Assembly: GCA_030696045.1 (NCBI GenBank)
Contig: JAUYNO010000092.1
Location: 1 to 64,000, forward strand
Origin: Stagnimonas sp.
Lineage (GTDB): Bacteria; Pseudomonadota; Gammaproteobacteria; Nevskiales; Nevskiaceae
Direction: 5' to 3'
DNA length: 64,000 nucleotides
Part shown: positions 15,182-22,954 of the stretch, piece after piece
Numbering within the stretch: position 1 is the first letter of the stretch
How the letters are laid out: each line of letters begins with the position of its first letter
Notes under the pieces: model-generated
Seen by the model: the letters and a program-made list of their open reading frames with translations, nothing else
Databases searched by the model: none
What the model was told of the DNA's origin: nothing
Made by a program: the position numbers and the translations under genes

Positions 15182-16207
15182 ATGTCCGAGTCACCCCTGC
15201 TGGCCGTCCGCCGGCTCTCCGTCCATTACCCGCTGCCGCGCTGGCTGCCCTGGCGCCCGAAGCTGCAGGCGCGGGCGGTGGACGGCATCAATTTCAATCT
15301 CGACGCCGGGGAAACCCTGGGCGTGGTCGGCGAGTCCGGCTGCGGCAAGTCCTCGCTGGCGCGTGCCCTGGCCGGCCTGCAGCCGATCAGCGGCGGCGCC
15401 GTGCACTTCCGGGGCCGCGACCTGGCCCGGCTCGGCAAGAAGGACTGGCGCCTGCTGCGCCGCGACATCCAGCTGGTGTTCCAGGACCCGCTCGCCAGCC
15501 TCAATCCGCGCCACACGGTCGCCAAGATCATCGAACAACCGCTGATTGCCCTGCTGCCGGAGCTGGACCCGGCCGAGCGTGGCCGCCGGGTCGCCGCCAT
15601 CCTGGAGCGGGTCGGCCTGGAGCCGGCCCTGCTGCGCAGCCGGCCGAAGGAACTCTCCGGCGGCCAGTGCCAGCGCGTCGGTCTGGCGCGGGCCCTGGTG
15701 GTGGGGCCTCAGCTGCTGATCTGCGACGAGCCGGTGTCGGCGCTGGATGTCTCGATCCAGGCGCAGATCATCAACCTGCTGGCCGAGCTGCAGCGCGAGC
15801 GCAATCTCGCCATCCTGTTCATCGCCCACGATCTAGCCATCGTCCGCCAGCTCTGCCAGCGGGTACTGGTGATGTATGCCGGACGGGTGATGGAGCAGGG
15901 CAGCCGGGAGCCGCTGTTCGCGCGCCCGGTGCACCCCTATACCCAGGCGCTGATCCGCGCCGTGCCCGGTCAGGGCCTGCCCGCCGCCGAGGGCAGCGAG
16001 GGCGAGACGCCCGATCCGGCGCTGCCGATGCTGGGCTGCGCCTTCCGCAGCCGCTGCCCGATCGCCGACGACTACTGCGGCCGCGTCACCCCGGCGCTAC
16101 GCCGCACTGGCGATGGCCTCGACCACTACGCCGCCTGCCATTTCAGCGCGCCCGAATTGTCCGAGCTGGCCGATACCCAGCCGAATGGCGTGCCGGTTCC
16201 GGCATAA
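15182..16207 (+). CDS. Oligopeptide/dipeptide ABC transporter ATP-binding protein (OppF/DppF type)
   Basis: This 341-residue ATPase begins at ATG 15182; the frame upstream contains Arg/Pro-rich non-coding translation. It has Walker A GESGCGKSS, a Q-loop VFQDPLASLNP, signature LSGGQCQR (Cys in place of the usual Gln), Walker B LLICDEPVSALD and IAHDLAIVRQLC. The oligo_HPY C-terminal extension has HPYTQAL and a Cys-rich tail (CAFRSRCP, CGR, AACHF). That tail is known to hold a Fe-S cluster in some OppD/DppD relatives. Permease and binding-protein genes are absent here, so it is an orphan. Its stop codon overlaps the attC site of the adjacent cassette. Confidence 0.92.
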   Translation: MSESPLLAVRRLSVHYPLPRWLPWRPKLQARAVDGINFNLDAGETLGVVGESGCGKSSLARALAGLQPISGGAVHFRGRDLARLGKKDWRLLRRDIQLVFQDPLASLNPRHTVAKIIEQPLIALLPELDPAERGRRVAAILERVGLEPALLRSRPKELSGGQCQRVGLARALVVGPQLLICDEPVSALDVSIQAQIINLLAELQRERNLAILFIAHDLAIVRQLCQRVLVMYAGRVMEQGSREPLFARPVHPYTQALIRAVPGQGLPAAEGSEGETPDPALPMLGCAFRSRCPIADDYCGRVTPALRRTGDGLDHYAACHFSAPELSELADTQPNGVPVPA

Positions 16208-16268
16208 CGCCCAGGTTCAGGGGCGGCCTCGCCGAAGGCGAGGACGTCCCCCTGCCTGTTGTTAGCAC
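16202..16268 (-). repeat. attC recombination site
   Basis: The site folds as an attC should. The outer R box pairs TAAC (16205-16208) with GTTA (16261-16264). An unpaired spacer follows, then the L box CAGG (16212-16215) with CCTG (16255-16258). Two extrahelical bases sit at 16216-16217. The inner stem is CAGGGG/CCCCTG, and the terminal hairpin is CCTCGCC-GAA-GGCGAGG (16227-16243). The R' box on the - strand reads GTTATGC, as in Vibrio cholerae repeats. The site overlaps the OppF stop codon. Confidence 0.75.
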
Positions 16269-16603
16269 CCATTGCGACAAAACACCACGTGCATCAAGCA
16301 TGTCACCGCCTCAGCAGCTTGTTCTGGCGTTGCTGCGCTACCGCCAACACGCTTTGCCATGGCGGCAAAGTCTTGGACTCGGGCCGCCAGTGCTGACGAA
16401 AGATTTGTTTCATCCTTCAAGATGTCGTCGATGTACTCAGAACAGGTGCTAACTGTCTCTGTATAGGCGCCAGGTACAAAAAGCATTCGAATATTGAAAA
16501 GCCAGAATTCCAGCCGTTCAGTTACCCAGAAGCCGTGCGGCTTCAACTGCGATTCCAGTTGATCGATGAAGGTACTGCGCTGCTCTTGATACATGGGTGC
16601 TAA
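16208..16603 (-). mobile_element. Solitary integron gene cassette (no integrase)
   Basis: Read on the - strand, the cassette starts at a G|TTAGCAC core boundary (16604/16603). Nine bases later comes the ATG of a 110-codon ORF. Its TAA stop lies in the attC R'' box, and the unit ends at a second G|TTATGC boundary (16208/16207). This 396-bp unit has every expected cassette part in the right order. Its base composition is much lower in GC than the flanks. Both flanks are ordinary chromosomal genes, so it is either a cassette captured at a secondary site or the last remnant of an array. Confidence 0.72.
16262..16594 (-). CDS. Cassette-borne hypothetical protein (110 aa)
   Basis: The product begins MYQEQRSTFIDQLESQ and is a soluble, mainly helical protein with scattered aromatics (FWVTERLEFWLFNIRM). 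The C-terminal helix is CLMHVVFCRNGC with three Cys residues. There is no signal peptide and I do not recognise a family. Codon use is less GC-rich than in every neighbouring gene, fitting recent acquisition as an integron cassette. A promoterless cassette ORF usually depends on read-through, and here transcription would have to enter from the M48 protease gene on the same strand, whose stop is 29 bp downstream in the opposite sense of need. Expression is therefore doubtful. Confidence 0.72.
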   Translation of the reverse strand: MYQEQRSTFIDQLESQLKPHGFWVTERLEFWLFNIRMLFVPGAYTETVSTCSEYIDDILKDETNLSSALAARVQDFAAMAKRVGGSAATPEQAAEAVTCLMHVVFCRNGC

Positions 16604-16622
16604 CTGCGTTTAGGGGGCCGTG

Positions 16623-17393
16623 CTACAGCGAGCACTGCGGGCGCTTGCCGGCCGCCTTCGCCTGCTCGTAGATCGGCATGGCGATATTGAGCCGCTCCGA
16701 CAGCTGGCGGATGCGGGTCTCGTCCGAGGGGTGGGTGGACATGAACTCGGCCGGCTTGTTGCCGCCCTGCCGCGCCATGTTCTGCCACAGCGGAATCGAC
16801 TGGCGCGGGTCGAAGCCGGCCTTCGCCATCAGGTCCAGGCCCAGCAGGTCGGCTTCGGACTCGTGGGTGCGCGAGAACGGCAGCACGAAGAAGACATTGC
16901 CGGCCATCTCGAACAGCTGCGCGTCGACGCCGGTGGCGATGCTCGCCACCTGGGCGCCGAGACCGGCGGCCATGGAATCCGACATCCGCTCGGCCGAGTG
17001 GTTGGCGAGCACGTGCGCCACCTCGTGGCCGATCACCGCGCCCAGCTGGTCCTGGTTGGTCGCCGCCCTCAGCAGGCCGGTGTAGACGCCGATCTTGCCG
17101 CCGGGCAGGGCGAAGGCATTGATGTCCTTGGACTCGAACACCGTCACCTCCCACTGCTGGCTGCCGCCGACCTCGGCGGTGATGGCGCGCGCGACGCAGT
17201 TGACGTAGCCGCTGGTGCGCGGGTCCTTGGTCGCCGGCGTCTTCTTCTGCATGTCCTTGTAGGAGGCGATGCCCATCTCGGTCACCTGCGCGCCCGATAC
17301 CAGCATCAGCTGCCGGCGCCCGAGCGGCGAGGTGGCGCAGGCCGCCGCCAGCAGGCTGACCGCGAGCAGGGCGAGGACGGGACGCAGGCGCAT
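16623..17393 (-). CDS. M48-family metalloprotease lipoprotein (LoiP/BepA-like)
   Basis: This 256-residue protein has a lipoprotein signal with lipobox LLAAAC, so it is anchored at the periplasmic face of the envelope. The Zn-binding motif is HEVAH in VIGHEVAHVLANHSAERM, and the third ligand Glu is in THESEADLLGLDLM. The FALPGGKIGVYTGLL region is characteristic of M48C proteases such as E. coli LoiP (YggG), which take part in outer-membrane protein quality control. The ATG at 17393 is chosen over 17423 because it starts the signal peptide. The gene stands alone between the cassette and cspA. Confidence 0.9.
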   Translation of the reverse strand: MRLRPVLALLAVSLLAAACATSPLGRRQLMLVSGAQVTEMGIASYKDMQKKTPATKDPRTSGYVNCVARAITAEVGGSQQWEVTVFESKDINAFALPGGKIGVYTGLLRAATNQDQLGAVIGHEVAHVLANHSAERMSDSMAAGLGAQVASIATGVDAQLFEMAGNVFFVLPFSRTHESEADLLGLDLMAKAGFDPRQSIPLWQNMARQGGNKPAEFMSTHPSDETRIRQLSERLNIAMPIYEQAKAAGKRPQCSL

Positions 17394-17602
17394 GGTTTTC
17401 TCCGATGGCAAGGCAGGGCGCATGATACGGGCAAGCGCGCTGATAGGCCGCTGAATTGGGAGGCGGACCTGCCCGGACGGCTGATCGCACCCGGCATTTC
17501 CAAGTACTAGGCGGACCTACTAAATTACCGGCAGCGGCGCGGACACGGGGAGTGTTGGCGCGGCGTGGCATCCGGGCTGTGGTTTCGGGGAGAGGGCTTG
17601 CT

Positions 17603-17836
17603 ATGGCTTCACGGGTCAGCGGTACCGTCAAGTGGTTCGACAATGCCAAGGGCTTCGGCTTCATCCGCCGCAGCGCGGGTGAGGAAGATGTCTTCGTGCA
17701 CTTCCAGCAGATCCAGGGTGAGGGCTTCCGCACCCTGCACGAGGGCCAGGCGGTGAGCTTCAACCTGGTCCATGGCCAGAAGGGCCTGATGGCCGAAGCG
17801 GTGGTGGCGGAAGCCCCGGCCGGCGTCAGCGCCTAG
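17603..17836 (+). CDS. Cold-shock domain protein (CspA family)
   Basis: This 77-residue protein consists of one OB-fold cold-shock domain. RNP1 is KGFGFIRR and RNP2 is DVFVHFQQI, with the aromatic surface for single-stranded RNA/DNA. It begins [18 protein letters not shown], the standard family start. Members act as RNA chaperones. The upstream leader of about 100 nt is AT-richer (TACTAAATTACC at 17518) than the surroundings, and long leaders are common in csp genes. The last four bases overlap the convergent SDR gene. Confidence 0.93.
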   Translation: MASRVSGTVKWFDNAKGFGFIRRSAGEEDVFVHFQQIQGEGFRTLHEGQAVSFNLVHGQKGLMAEAVVAEAPAGVSA

Positions 17837-18651
17837 GGCGCGAGCAGTGCCTGTTTCATGCCGCCGGCGGTGATGCTGGTGCCTCCCAGGCTCCAGCCGC
17901 CGTCGACCGGGATCACCGCGCCGCTGACATAGCGCGCCATCGGCGAGGCGAGCCAGAGACAGCAGTTGGCGATGTCCTCCACCTCGCCGAAGCAGCCCAT
18001 CGGCACGCTGCCGCGCACCAGGGCTTCGGTCTCGGGCGTCGGCGCCAGCCGCCGCATGCCCTCGGTGTTGGCGATCGGACCCGGCACCACCGAATTGACC
18101 CGCACCCCGGCCGCGCCCCATTCGATGGCGGCGACGCGGGTGAGCATGTCGACGCCGGCCTTGGCGGCGCAGACGTGCATCTGGAATTCCATGGCGTTGT
18201 AGGCCTGCGGCGCCGAGATGTTGATGACCGCCGCGCCCGGCTTGTTCAGCAGCGCGTAGCCGGCGCGCAGCACGTGGAAGCTGCCCAGCAGATCGATGTC
18301 GATCACGGTCTTGAAGCCCTTGGCGGACATGCCCAGGGCCGGGGCCGGGAAGTTGCCGGCAGCACCCGAGATCAGCACGTCGATCAGGCCCAGTTCGGCT
18401 GCCGCTGCCTTCAGCGCGGTCTCCACCGCCTCGTAGTCGCGGACGTCGGCGGCGTAGCCGCGCACCTCGCCGCCCAGCTCCTTCAAGGACGCGACGGCGG
18501 CGTCGACCTTGTCCTGCGAGCGCGACAGCACCGCGAGCCTGGCGCCGGCGCGGGCAAAGCCCTGGGCGATGCCGAAGTTGATGCCGCTGGTGCCGCCGGC
18601 GATGAAGACAGTCTTGCCGCGATAGTCGAAGGCGCTGCTGCTGGTACTCAT
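17833..18651 (-). CDS. SDR family oxidoreductase, 2,4-dienoyl-CoA reductase-like
   Basis: This 272-residue SDR starts at MSTSSS (18651). It has the cofactor motif [23 protein letters not shown] in place of NNAG, and [10 protein letters not shown]. The classical Tyr-x3-Lys is missing; the region [10 protein letters not shown] keeps the Lys only. This pattern, with AAGNF and [17 protein letters not shown], matches the 2,4-dienoyl-CoA reductase (DECR) branch of the family, which uses a different Tyr. A role in beta-oxidation of unsaturated fatty acids is likely but not proven; no other fad gene is adjacent. Confidence 0.8.
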   Translation of the reverse strand: MSTSSSAFDYRGKTVFIAGGTSGINFGIAQGFARAGARLAVLSRSQDKVDAAVASLKELGGEVRGYAADVRDYEAVETALKAAAAELGLIDVLISGAAGNFPAPALGMSAKGFKTVIDIDLLGSFHVLRAGYALLNKPGAAVINISAPQAYNAMEFQMHVCAAKAGVDMLTRVAAIEWGAAGVRVNSVVPGPIANTEGMRRLAPTPETEALVRGSVPMGCFGEVEDIANCCLWLASPMARYVSGAVIPVDGGWSLGGTSITAGGMKQALLAP

Positions 18652-18690
18652 GGGTCTCCTCCCGTGGTTCGGGACGGAGCCTAGCAACGC

Positions 18691-20586
18691 TCAGCGCCGG
18701 GCGCCCCACCCGCGCCTTGCCCACCCGGCGAGGGCGAGCCCCAGCAGGGCGGGTAGCGAAGGTGCGCCGCCGCCGCCCGACGGGCCGCTGTCAGCACCAG
18801 CGCCGAACAGTGGGCTGCCGTCATCCACCAAGCGCAGGCTGCGGTCCTCGCCGCCGACATCGCCGGCGCTGCCATCGCTGCCCTGGTAGCCGCTCCAGGC
18901 GCCGCCGCTCCAGTCGACGGCGCTGGCCGGGTCGGCGTCGAGCCGCTGGCCGGAGAGATCGGCGACATCGAGCCGGAGGTTGATGCGCCGGGCGCCGGCC
19001 AGCGGGGTCGCGGTTGGTAGCCGGAACTCGGTGAGGTAGGCATCGTCGCCATAGTGCAGCGCCGCAGGCACGGCGCCGACGCTGCTGCGCCAGCCGGTGA
19101 CCGGCGCACTCAGGGTCTGGCTGAAACTGGCGCCGGCGCGGTCCAGGCCCTCCACCCGGATGCTCGGCGCCAGCGCCACCGACTGACCCCGGTAGTTGGC
19201 GACGGCGCCGCCGCCGTCGCGTGCCCGCATCGGCTTGTTGAAGGCGAGCCACAGTCGGTAATCGACCTCGGCGCGCAGCGGCGCGCGAGTCGTCACCAGC
19301 AGCTGACGATGGCCGGCATCGCTCTGCTGCCACCGCGCCTCGAACACCGGCGTGCCGCTGTCGCGTTCGCGGATCTCCACCGCGCGCAGGCTCGGCGGGC
19401 CGGCCTGGCGGTAGAGGCCCAGCAGGGTGGCGTCGGCCAGTTCACCGCGCACCCGCGCGATCTCGCTGGCGGGCAGCACGAAGCCGTCGTGGCTGTAGCC
19501 GAAGCCGCCGTACTGGCTAGACCCATTCGGGCCGGGTTCGATCTCCAGCGTATAGGCCGGGATCTGGTGCGTGTACGCAAAGTGCTCGTCGGTGCTGCCG
19601 ATGCCGACCCCGGGCGGAGTCGGGTCATAGCCATAGGCATTGCCGTTCACCGCGCGCATGGCGGTGGCGAGGCTGCGCTGCAAGGCGTCGCGCCGGGCAT
19701 TGCCGGTATCGGCCCCGAAGTAGATGCGGCTGAAGGAGTGGAAGTCGATGTACATCCGCAAGCGCGCCGCCGGCCCCAGCGCGGCGGCGGCCTGCAGGGC
19801 CTGCACCTCGGGCTCCGAGGCGGCGGCGGTGCCGTGGTAGACCAGCGAGGCGGGGTTGCCGCTCGATTGGGTGCTGCTCGCCCGGAAGGGCGTGTTGTTG
19901 CGGTTGAGGTCGACGCCGGCCATGCCGTCGCGCACGGCGCAGCCGGGGTCGTCCGCCGCGCACAGGAGCTCGTCCTTGTCGCGCATGTTCTTGCGCTGCA
20001 TGCGGCCGTCGCGCGGGTAGTTCTCATTCTGCGGATCGCCGGCGAATTCGGTTTGCAGGCTGCGATCTGGATAGCGCTGGGTCTGCAGGAAGCCGTCCAC
20101 ATTCAGCACCGGGATCACCAGCAGCTTCAGGTTCTCCAGCAGGTAGCGCTCCAGGCCGGGCGTGCTGGCCTTGTCCGACAGCCGCTCGACGATGCCGGTG
20201 ACGACTTCCGGGCTCGCCCATTCGCGGGCGTGGATGCCGCCGTTGAGCAGGGCGGCCGGCTCGGGAAAACCCTCGGCGGTAAGCGCGTCGTCGTCACTGG
20301 CGAGATAGATCGGAATGGCGCGGCCGCGAAAGCTGTTGCCCAGGCTCTGGCGGCTCAGGTAGTCGCTGCCGAGCGCGAGGTCCTGCAGGCGCGCCTCCAG
20401 CGCGGCATAGCCGCGGAAGCCATCGACCGGGGTCTGCGAATCAACCGGCAAGGGCACCGGATAGCCCAGGGCGATCGAGGTGGCAGCGCTGGTGTTCTGC
20501 GTGAACCGCAGCTCCGCCGCCTGCGCCGCCACCAAGGGCAGGCCGGCGGCGAGCAGGGCCAGTCGCAGCGGCTTCAGCGCAGCCAT
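18691..20586 (-). CDS. Secreted M14 zinc carboxypeptidase with GlyGly-CTERM-like tail
   Basis: This 631-residue protein has a signal peptide (1-23), then an M14 catalytic domain (about 50-390). Zn ligands are in GGIHAREWASPE (His and Glu) and YIDFHSFS (His). The substrate Arg is in DLNRNN and the catalytic Glu in YTLEIEPG. A beta-rich C-terminal domain follows (about 420-590). The end reads SGGGGAPSLPALLGLALAGW then Arg-rich residues, i.e. Gly run, hydrophobic helix and basic end, as in GlyGly-CTERM proteins handled by rhombosortase after type II secretion. It overlaps the upstream gene by 13 bp and is probably co-transcribed with it. Confidence 0.88.
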   Translation of the reverse strand: MAALKPLRLALLAAGLPLVAAQAAELRFTQNTSAATSIALGYPVPLPVDSQTPVDGFRGYAALEARLQDLALGSDYLSRQSLGNSFRGRAIPIYLASDDDALTAEGFPEPAALLNGGIHAREWASPEVVTGIVERLSDKASTPGLERYLLENLKLLVIPVLNVDGFLQTQRYPDRSLQTEFAGDPQNENYPRDGRMQRKNMRDKDELLCAADDPGCAVRDGMAGVDLNRNNTPFRASSTQSSGNPASLVYHGTAAASEPEVQALQAAAALGPAARLRMYIDFHSFSRIYFGADTGNARRDALQRSLATAMRAVNGNAYGYDPTPPGVGIGSTDEHFAYTHQIPAYTLEIEPGPNGSSQYGGFGYSHDGFVLPASEIARVRGELADATLLGLYRQAGPPSLRAVEIRERDSGTPVFEARWQQSDAGHRQLLVTTRAPLRAEVDYRLWLAFNKPMRARDGGGAVANYRGQSVALAPSIRVEGLDRAGASFSQTLSAPVTGWRSSVGAVPAALHYGDDAYLTEFRLPTATPLAGARRINLRLDVADLSGQRLDADPASAVDWSGGAWSGYQGSDGSAGDVGGEDRSLRLVDDGSPLFGAGADSGPSGGGGAPSLPALLGLALAGWARRGWGARR

Positions 20587-21632
20587 GCCGCCACCTCGCT
20601 GCGCAGCTGCGCGGGGCGCGCCTGGGCGACGACGAAGGCCTGCAGACTGCTGCGGGCGGCCGCGTCATCCATCCAGTGCAGGGCCAGCAGGGCGCGACGC
20701 AGGCGCGGGCCGTCCGGCGCCGTGTCGAGAATGTCGGCCAGTGCCGCGCGCACCGCCGGAGTCGCCGCGCCCGCCAGCGCCTGCGCGCTGGAGCTGCCGC
20801 GATCCGGATGGTCGAGTTGGGCCAGCAGATAGTCCTGCGACTGCTGGGGCAGCAGGCGACCCATTGCCAGCAAGGCGGCCGAGGCGAGCGCGGGGCGCTG
20901 CTCGACCAGCTGTTGCAGCCAGCCTTGCGCCTCCGCGGCTGTCAGCGCCGAGGCCAGTGGCTTGATGGCATCCAGCAGTTCGGCGTCGCTGGCCTGCGCC
21001 AGCAGCGTGGTCGCCAGGCCTTCATCGCCGAGCCGGGTGGCCAGCACCGCCAGCGCCGCGCTGGGCCAGGGGCCGCTACTGGCCAGCGCCTGTAGCTGGC
21101 CGCGCGAGGCTGCGCCGAAGACCGTCGCCAGCACCGCGCCCTGCATCGAGCGCAAGGCGGCGGCGTCGCGTGACAACAGGGCGCCGCGCGCGGCCTGTTC
21201 CTGATCCTGTCGCTGCCAGATCGCCAGCGTGCCGCGCGCGGTCGCGGCGAGGTCGTAGGCCGGCACCCAGAGGCCACGGCCGTGGTCGGGATCGGCCGGC
21301 GGCACCAGCACCTGGGGCTGGTAGCCGAGCAGGGAGCGCAGCAGCTTCTCGCCGCTGGCGTCGTGCGGCGCGCCCGGCTCGCGCAGTCTCAGCAGGGTCC
21401 GATGCAGCAGGGCTTCGGCCGGCACCGGATCGCGGTCGATCCGAGCCAGGGTCTGCTGGATCAAGGGGAGCAATTGCGCGGGTTCAAGCCGCGCCAGCGC
21501 CTGACGGGCCTGCTGTGATTCCGCGCCACTCAGCTGGCGTTCGAGCTGCTCACGGCTGTAGCGCTCCGCCGCAGCGACCGGCGCCGCCAGCAGGCACGGC
21601 AACAAGGCCCAGAGCAATCGAGTCGACGGCAT
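20574..21632 (-). CDS. Exported helical-repeat protein of unknown function
   Basis: The ATG at 21632 gives a clear signal peptide (MPSTRLLWALLPCLLAAPVAAAE) and a 352-residue product; the longer frame to 21821 adds antisense-like sequence. The mature part is almost all alpha-helical and rich in Ala, Leu and Gln. It has HEAT-like periodicity (for example LQALASSGPWPSAALAVL, then SALTAAEAQGWLQQLVEQ), suggesting a periplasmic scaffold. No family is recognised. It overlaps the secreted M14 carboxypeptidase gene, so it may assist that enzyme's secretion or activity; that is inference. Confidence 0.7.
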   Translation of the reverse strand: MPSTRLLWALLPCLLAAPVAAAERYSREQLERQLSGAESQQARQALARLEPAQLLPLIQQTLARIDRDPVPAEALLHRTLLRLREPGAPHDASGEKLLRSLLGYQPQVLVPPADPDHGRGLWVPAYDLAATARGTLAIWQRQDQEQAARGALLSRDAAALRSMQGAVLATVFGAASRGQLQALASSGPWPSAALAVLATRLGDEGLATTLLAQASDAELLDAIKPLASALTAAEAQGWLQQLVEQRPALASAALLAMGRLLPQQSQDYLLAQLDHPDRGSSSAQALAGAATPAVRAALADILDTAPDGPRLRRALLALHWMDDAAARSSLQAFVVAQARPAQLRSEVAAWLR

Positions 21633-21695
21633 GCGGACACCCAGAGGAGGGATGCCCGGCAGCTTAGCACCGGCCTCGTGGCCGGCTGCTCCGTG

Positions 21696-21730
21696 GTAGG
21701 GCGCATTCCATGCGCCGTAGCGGGCCCTAC
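21696..21730. repeat. GTAG-headed REP-like palindrome
   Basis: GTAG is followed by the hairpin GGCGCAT-TCC-ATGCGCC (21700-21716), and the outer GTAGGGC is matched by GCCCTAC at the far end (21724-21730). The layout of a GTAG tetranucleotide plus hairpin is that of SMAG/REP elements known in Stenotrophomonas and relatives. It lies between hisN and the downstream gene on the same strand and overlaps the last codons of hisN, where it may help end or stabilise the transcript. Confidence 0.65.
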
Positions 21731-22518
21731 GCGGTGTATGCCAGCGCCGGTTTGAGGATCGCCGACAGCTTGCCGTTGCTGGCGAGCACGCTGGTGGTCG
21801 CGAGCGTGATCGGCGCGCCATCCAGCTCGCTGAAATCGCCGCCGGCCTCGCGCACGATCACGACGAGGGCGGCGATGTCGAGGATGTTGACGTTGGTCTC
21901 CACCACCGCGTCGATGCGACCGGTCGCCAGCAGGTGGTAGTGCAGGAAATCGGCGTAGCCACGAATGCGGTGCAGCTGCGGGATCACCGCGCCCAGCCTG
22001 GCCCAGCTCGGCGAGGCCGCGAGCTTGGCGAGGTTGCCGAGCGAGAGCGTCGCCTTCGGCAGCGAGTCGATGCTGCTGACCTGCAGCTTTTCAGGGCCGT
22101 TGTCGCCGAGCAGGAAGGCGCCTTGGCCACGCTCCGCGTACAGCGTCTCGCCGGCGCCGCCGTTCCAGCAGGGCGCGCTCGACACGCCCAGGATCAGCTC
22201 GCCGCGATGCATGAGCGCGATCTGGGTCGAGAACATCGGGTAGCCGCGCACGAAGGACTTGGTGCCGTCGATGGGATCGACCAGCCAGAGGTATTCGGCG
22301 TTGATGCGGTCTTGTCCACTCTCTTCACCGAAGAAGCCGTGCTGCGGGAAGTGCTTCAGCAGTACACCTTTGATGGCGGCCTCGGCGGCCTCGTCTACCT
22401 CGGTCACCGGCGAGGCATCGGCCTTGATGCGCACTTCGAAATTCTTGCGGTAGTGCGCGCGTACCACGGTGTCGGCGGCACGGGCGGCTTCGAGGGCGGC
22501 GGCGAGGAAGGGGCTCAT
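21727..22518 (-). CDS. hisN: Histidinol-phosphatase / inositol-monophosphatase family
   Basis: This 263-residue protein belongs to the Mg-dependent IMPase superfamily. Metal-binding motifs are GFFGEESG, LVDPIDGTKSF and the C-terminal NILDIAALVVIVREAGG. The His-rich loop RGYADFLHYHLLATG and the overall length favour the HisN-type histidinol-phosphatase over SuhB, which would dephosphorylate L-histidinol phosphate in histidine synthesis. Inositol or other sugar phosphates are possible substrates. It is divergent from the B12 riboswitch and btuB. No other his gene is in the window. Confidence 0.85.
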   Translation of the reverse strand: MSPFLAAALEAARAADTVVRAHYRKNFEVRIKADASPVTEVDEAAEAAIKGVLLKHFPQHGFFGEESGQDRINAEYLWLVDPIDGTKSFVRGYPMFSTQIALMHRGELILGVSSAPCWNGGAGETLYAERGQGAFLLGDNGPEKLQVSSIDSLPKATLSLGNLAKLAASPSWARLGAVIPQLHRIRGYADFLHYHLLATGRIDAVVETNVNILDIAALVVIVREAGGDFSELDGAPITLATTSVLASNGKLSAILKPALAYTA

Positions 22519-22617
22519 CGGCTGGGCGCTGGATCAGAAGGGGCGCATAGCTTACCGGCCTAAGCCATTTGGAGGTTTGCGTTGCCGCAGCGCCGCCCCT
22601 ACAGTGCGCGCGCTTGA

Positions 22618-22820
22618 CGGTGCCCGGCGTCGCGATGCCCATCGCGATCCGGGTTAAACGGGAAGCCGGTGCGACACCGGCGCTGCCCCCGCAACGGTAA
22701 GCAGGAACAAGCGATCTTCTTTGGTGCCACTGACGCCGCAGGCGTTGGGAAGGCGGGGATCGCGGAGGGTCCAGCGGTATGGACACTCGGCCTGCGAGTC
22801 CGGAGACCGGCCATCGAGCC
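22618..22820 (+). promoter_or_regulatory. Cobalamin riboswitch
   Basis: The RNA contains the conserved adenosylcobalamin core. There is a GGGTTAAACGGGAA block, then the B12 box GCCGGTGCGACACCGGCG with GCTGCCCCCGCAACGGTAA (22664-22700). The GCCACTG and TTGGGAAGG pair follows at 22727-22753, and the closing GAGTCCGGAGACCGGCC lies at 22795-22812. Between it and the btuB ATG (22955) is an expression platform with CGGGCGGGGCCCG, a strong hairpin. High cobalamin is expected to turn off btuB. The rest of the 436-bp gap 22519-22954 holds the promoters of hisN and btuB. Confidence 0.95.
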
Positions 22821-22954
22821 AGCACGGATTCGCGGTGGGCGAAGCGGGCGGGGCCCGTTTGCCGTGCCTCGTCGCGTAGATCGCTCTCCCTCGGGTTCGA
22901 CACACCCACCATCAGGCCTCTGCGGGGACGCAAGGCCGGGAGACGATTGCCATC

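Noticed and set aside
15182-16207. Complete peptide ABC transporter operon
   Set aside because: Only the OppF-type ATPase is present; no permease or binding protein is adjacent.
16202-16604. Complete integron
   Set aside because: There is no intI gene or attI, and only one attC; only a solitary cassette can be claimed.
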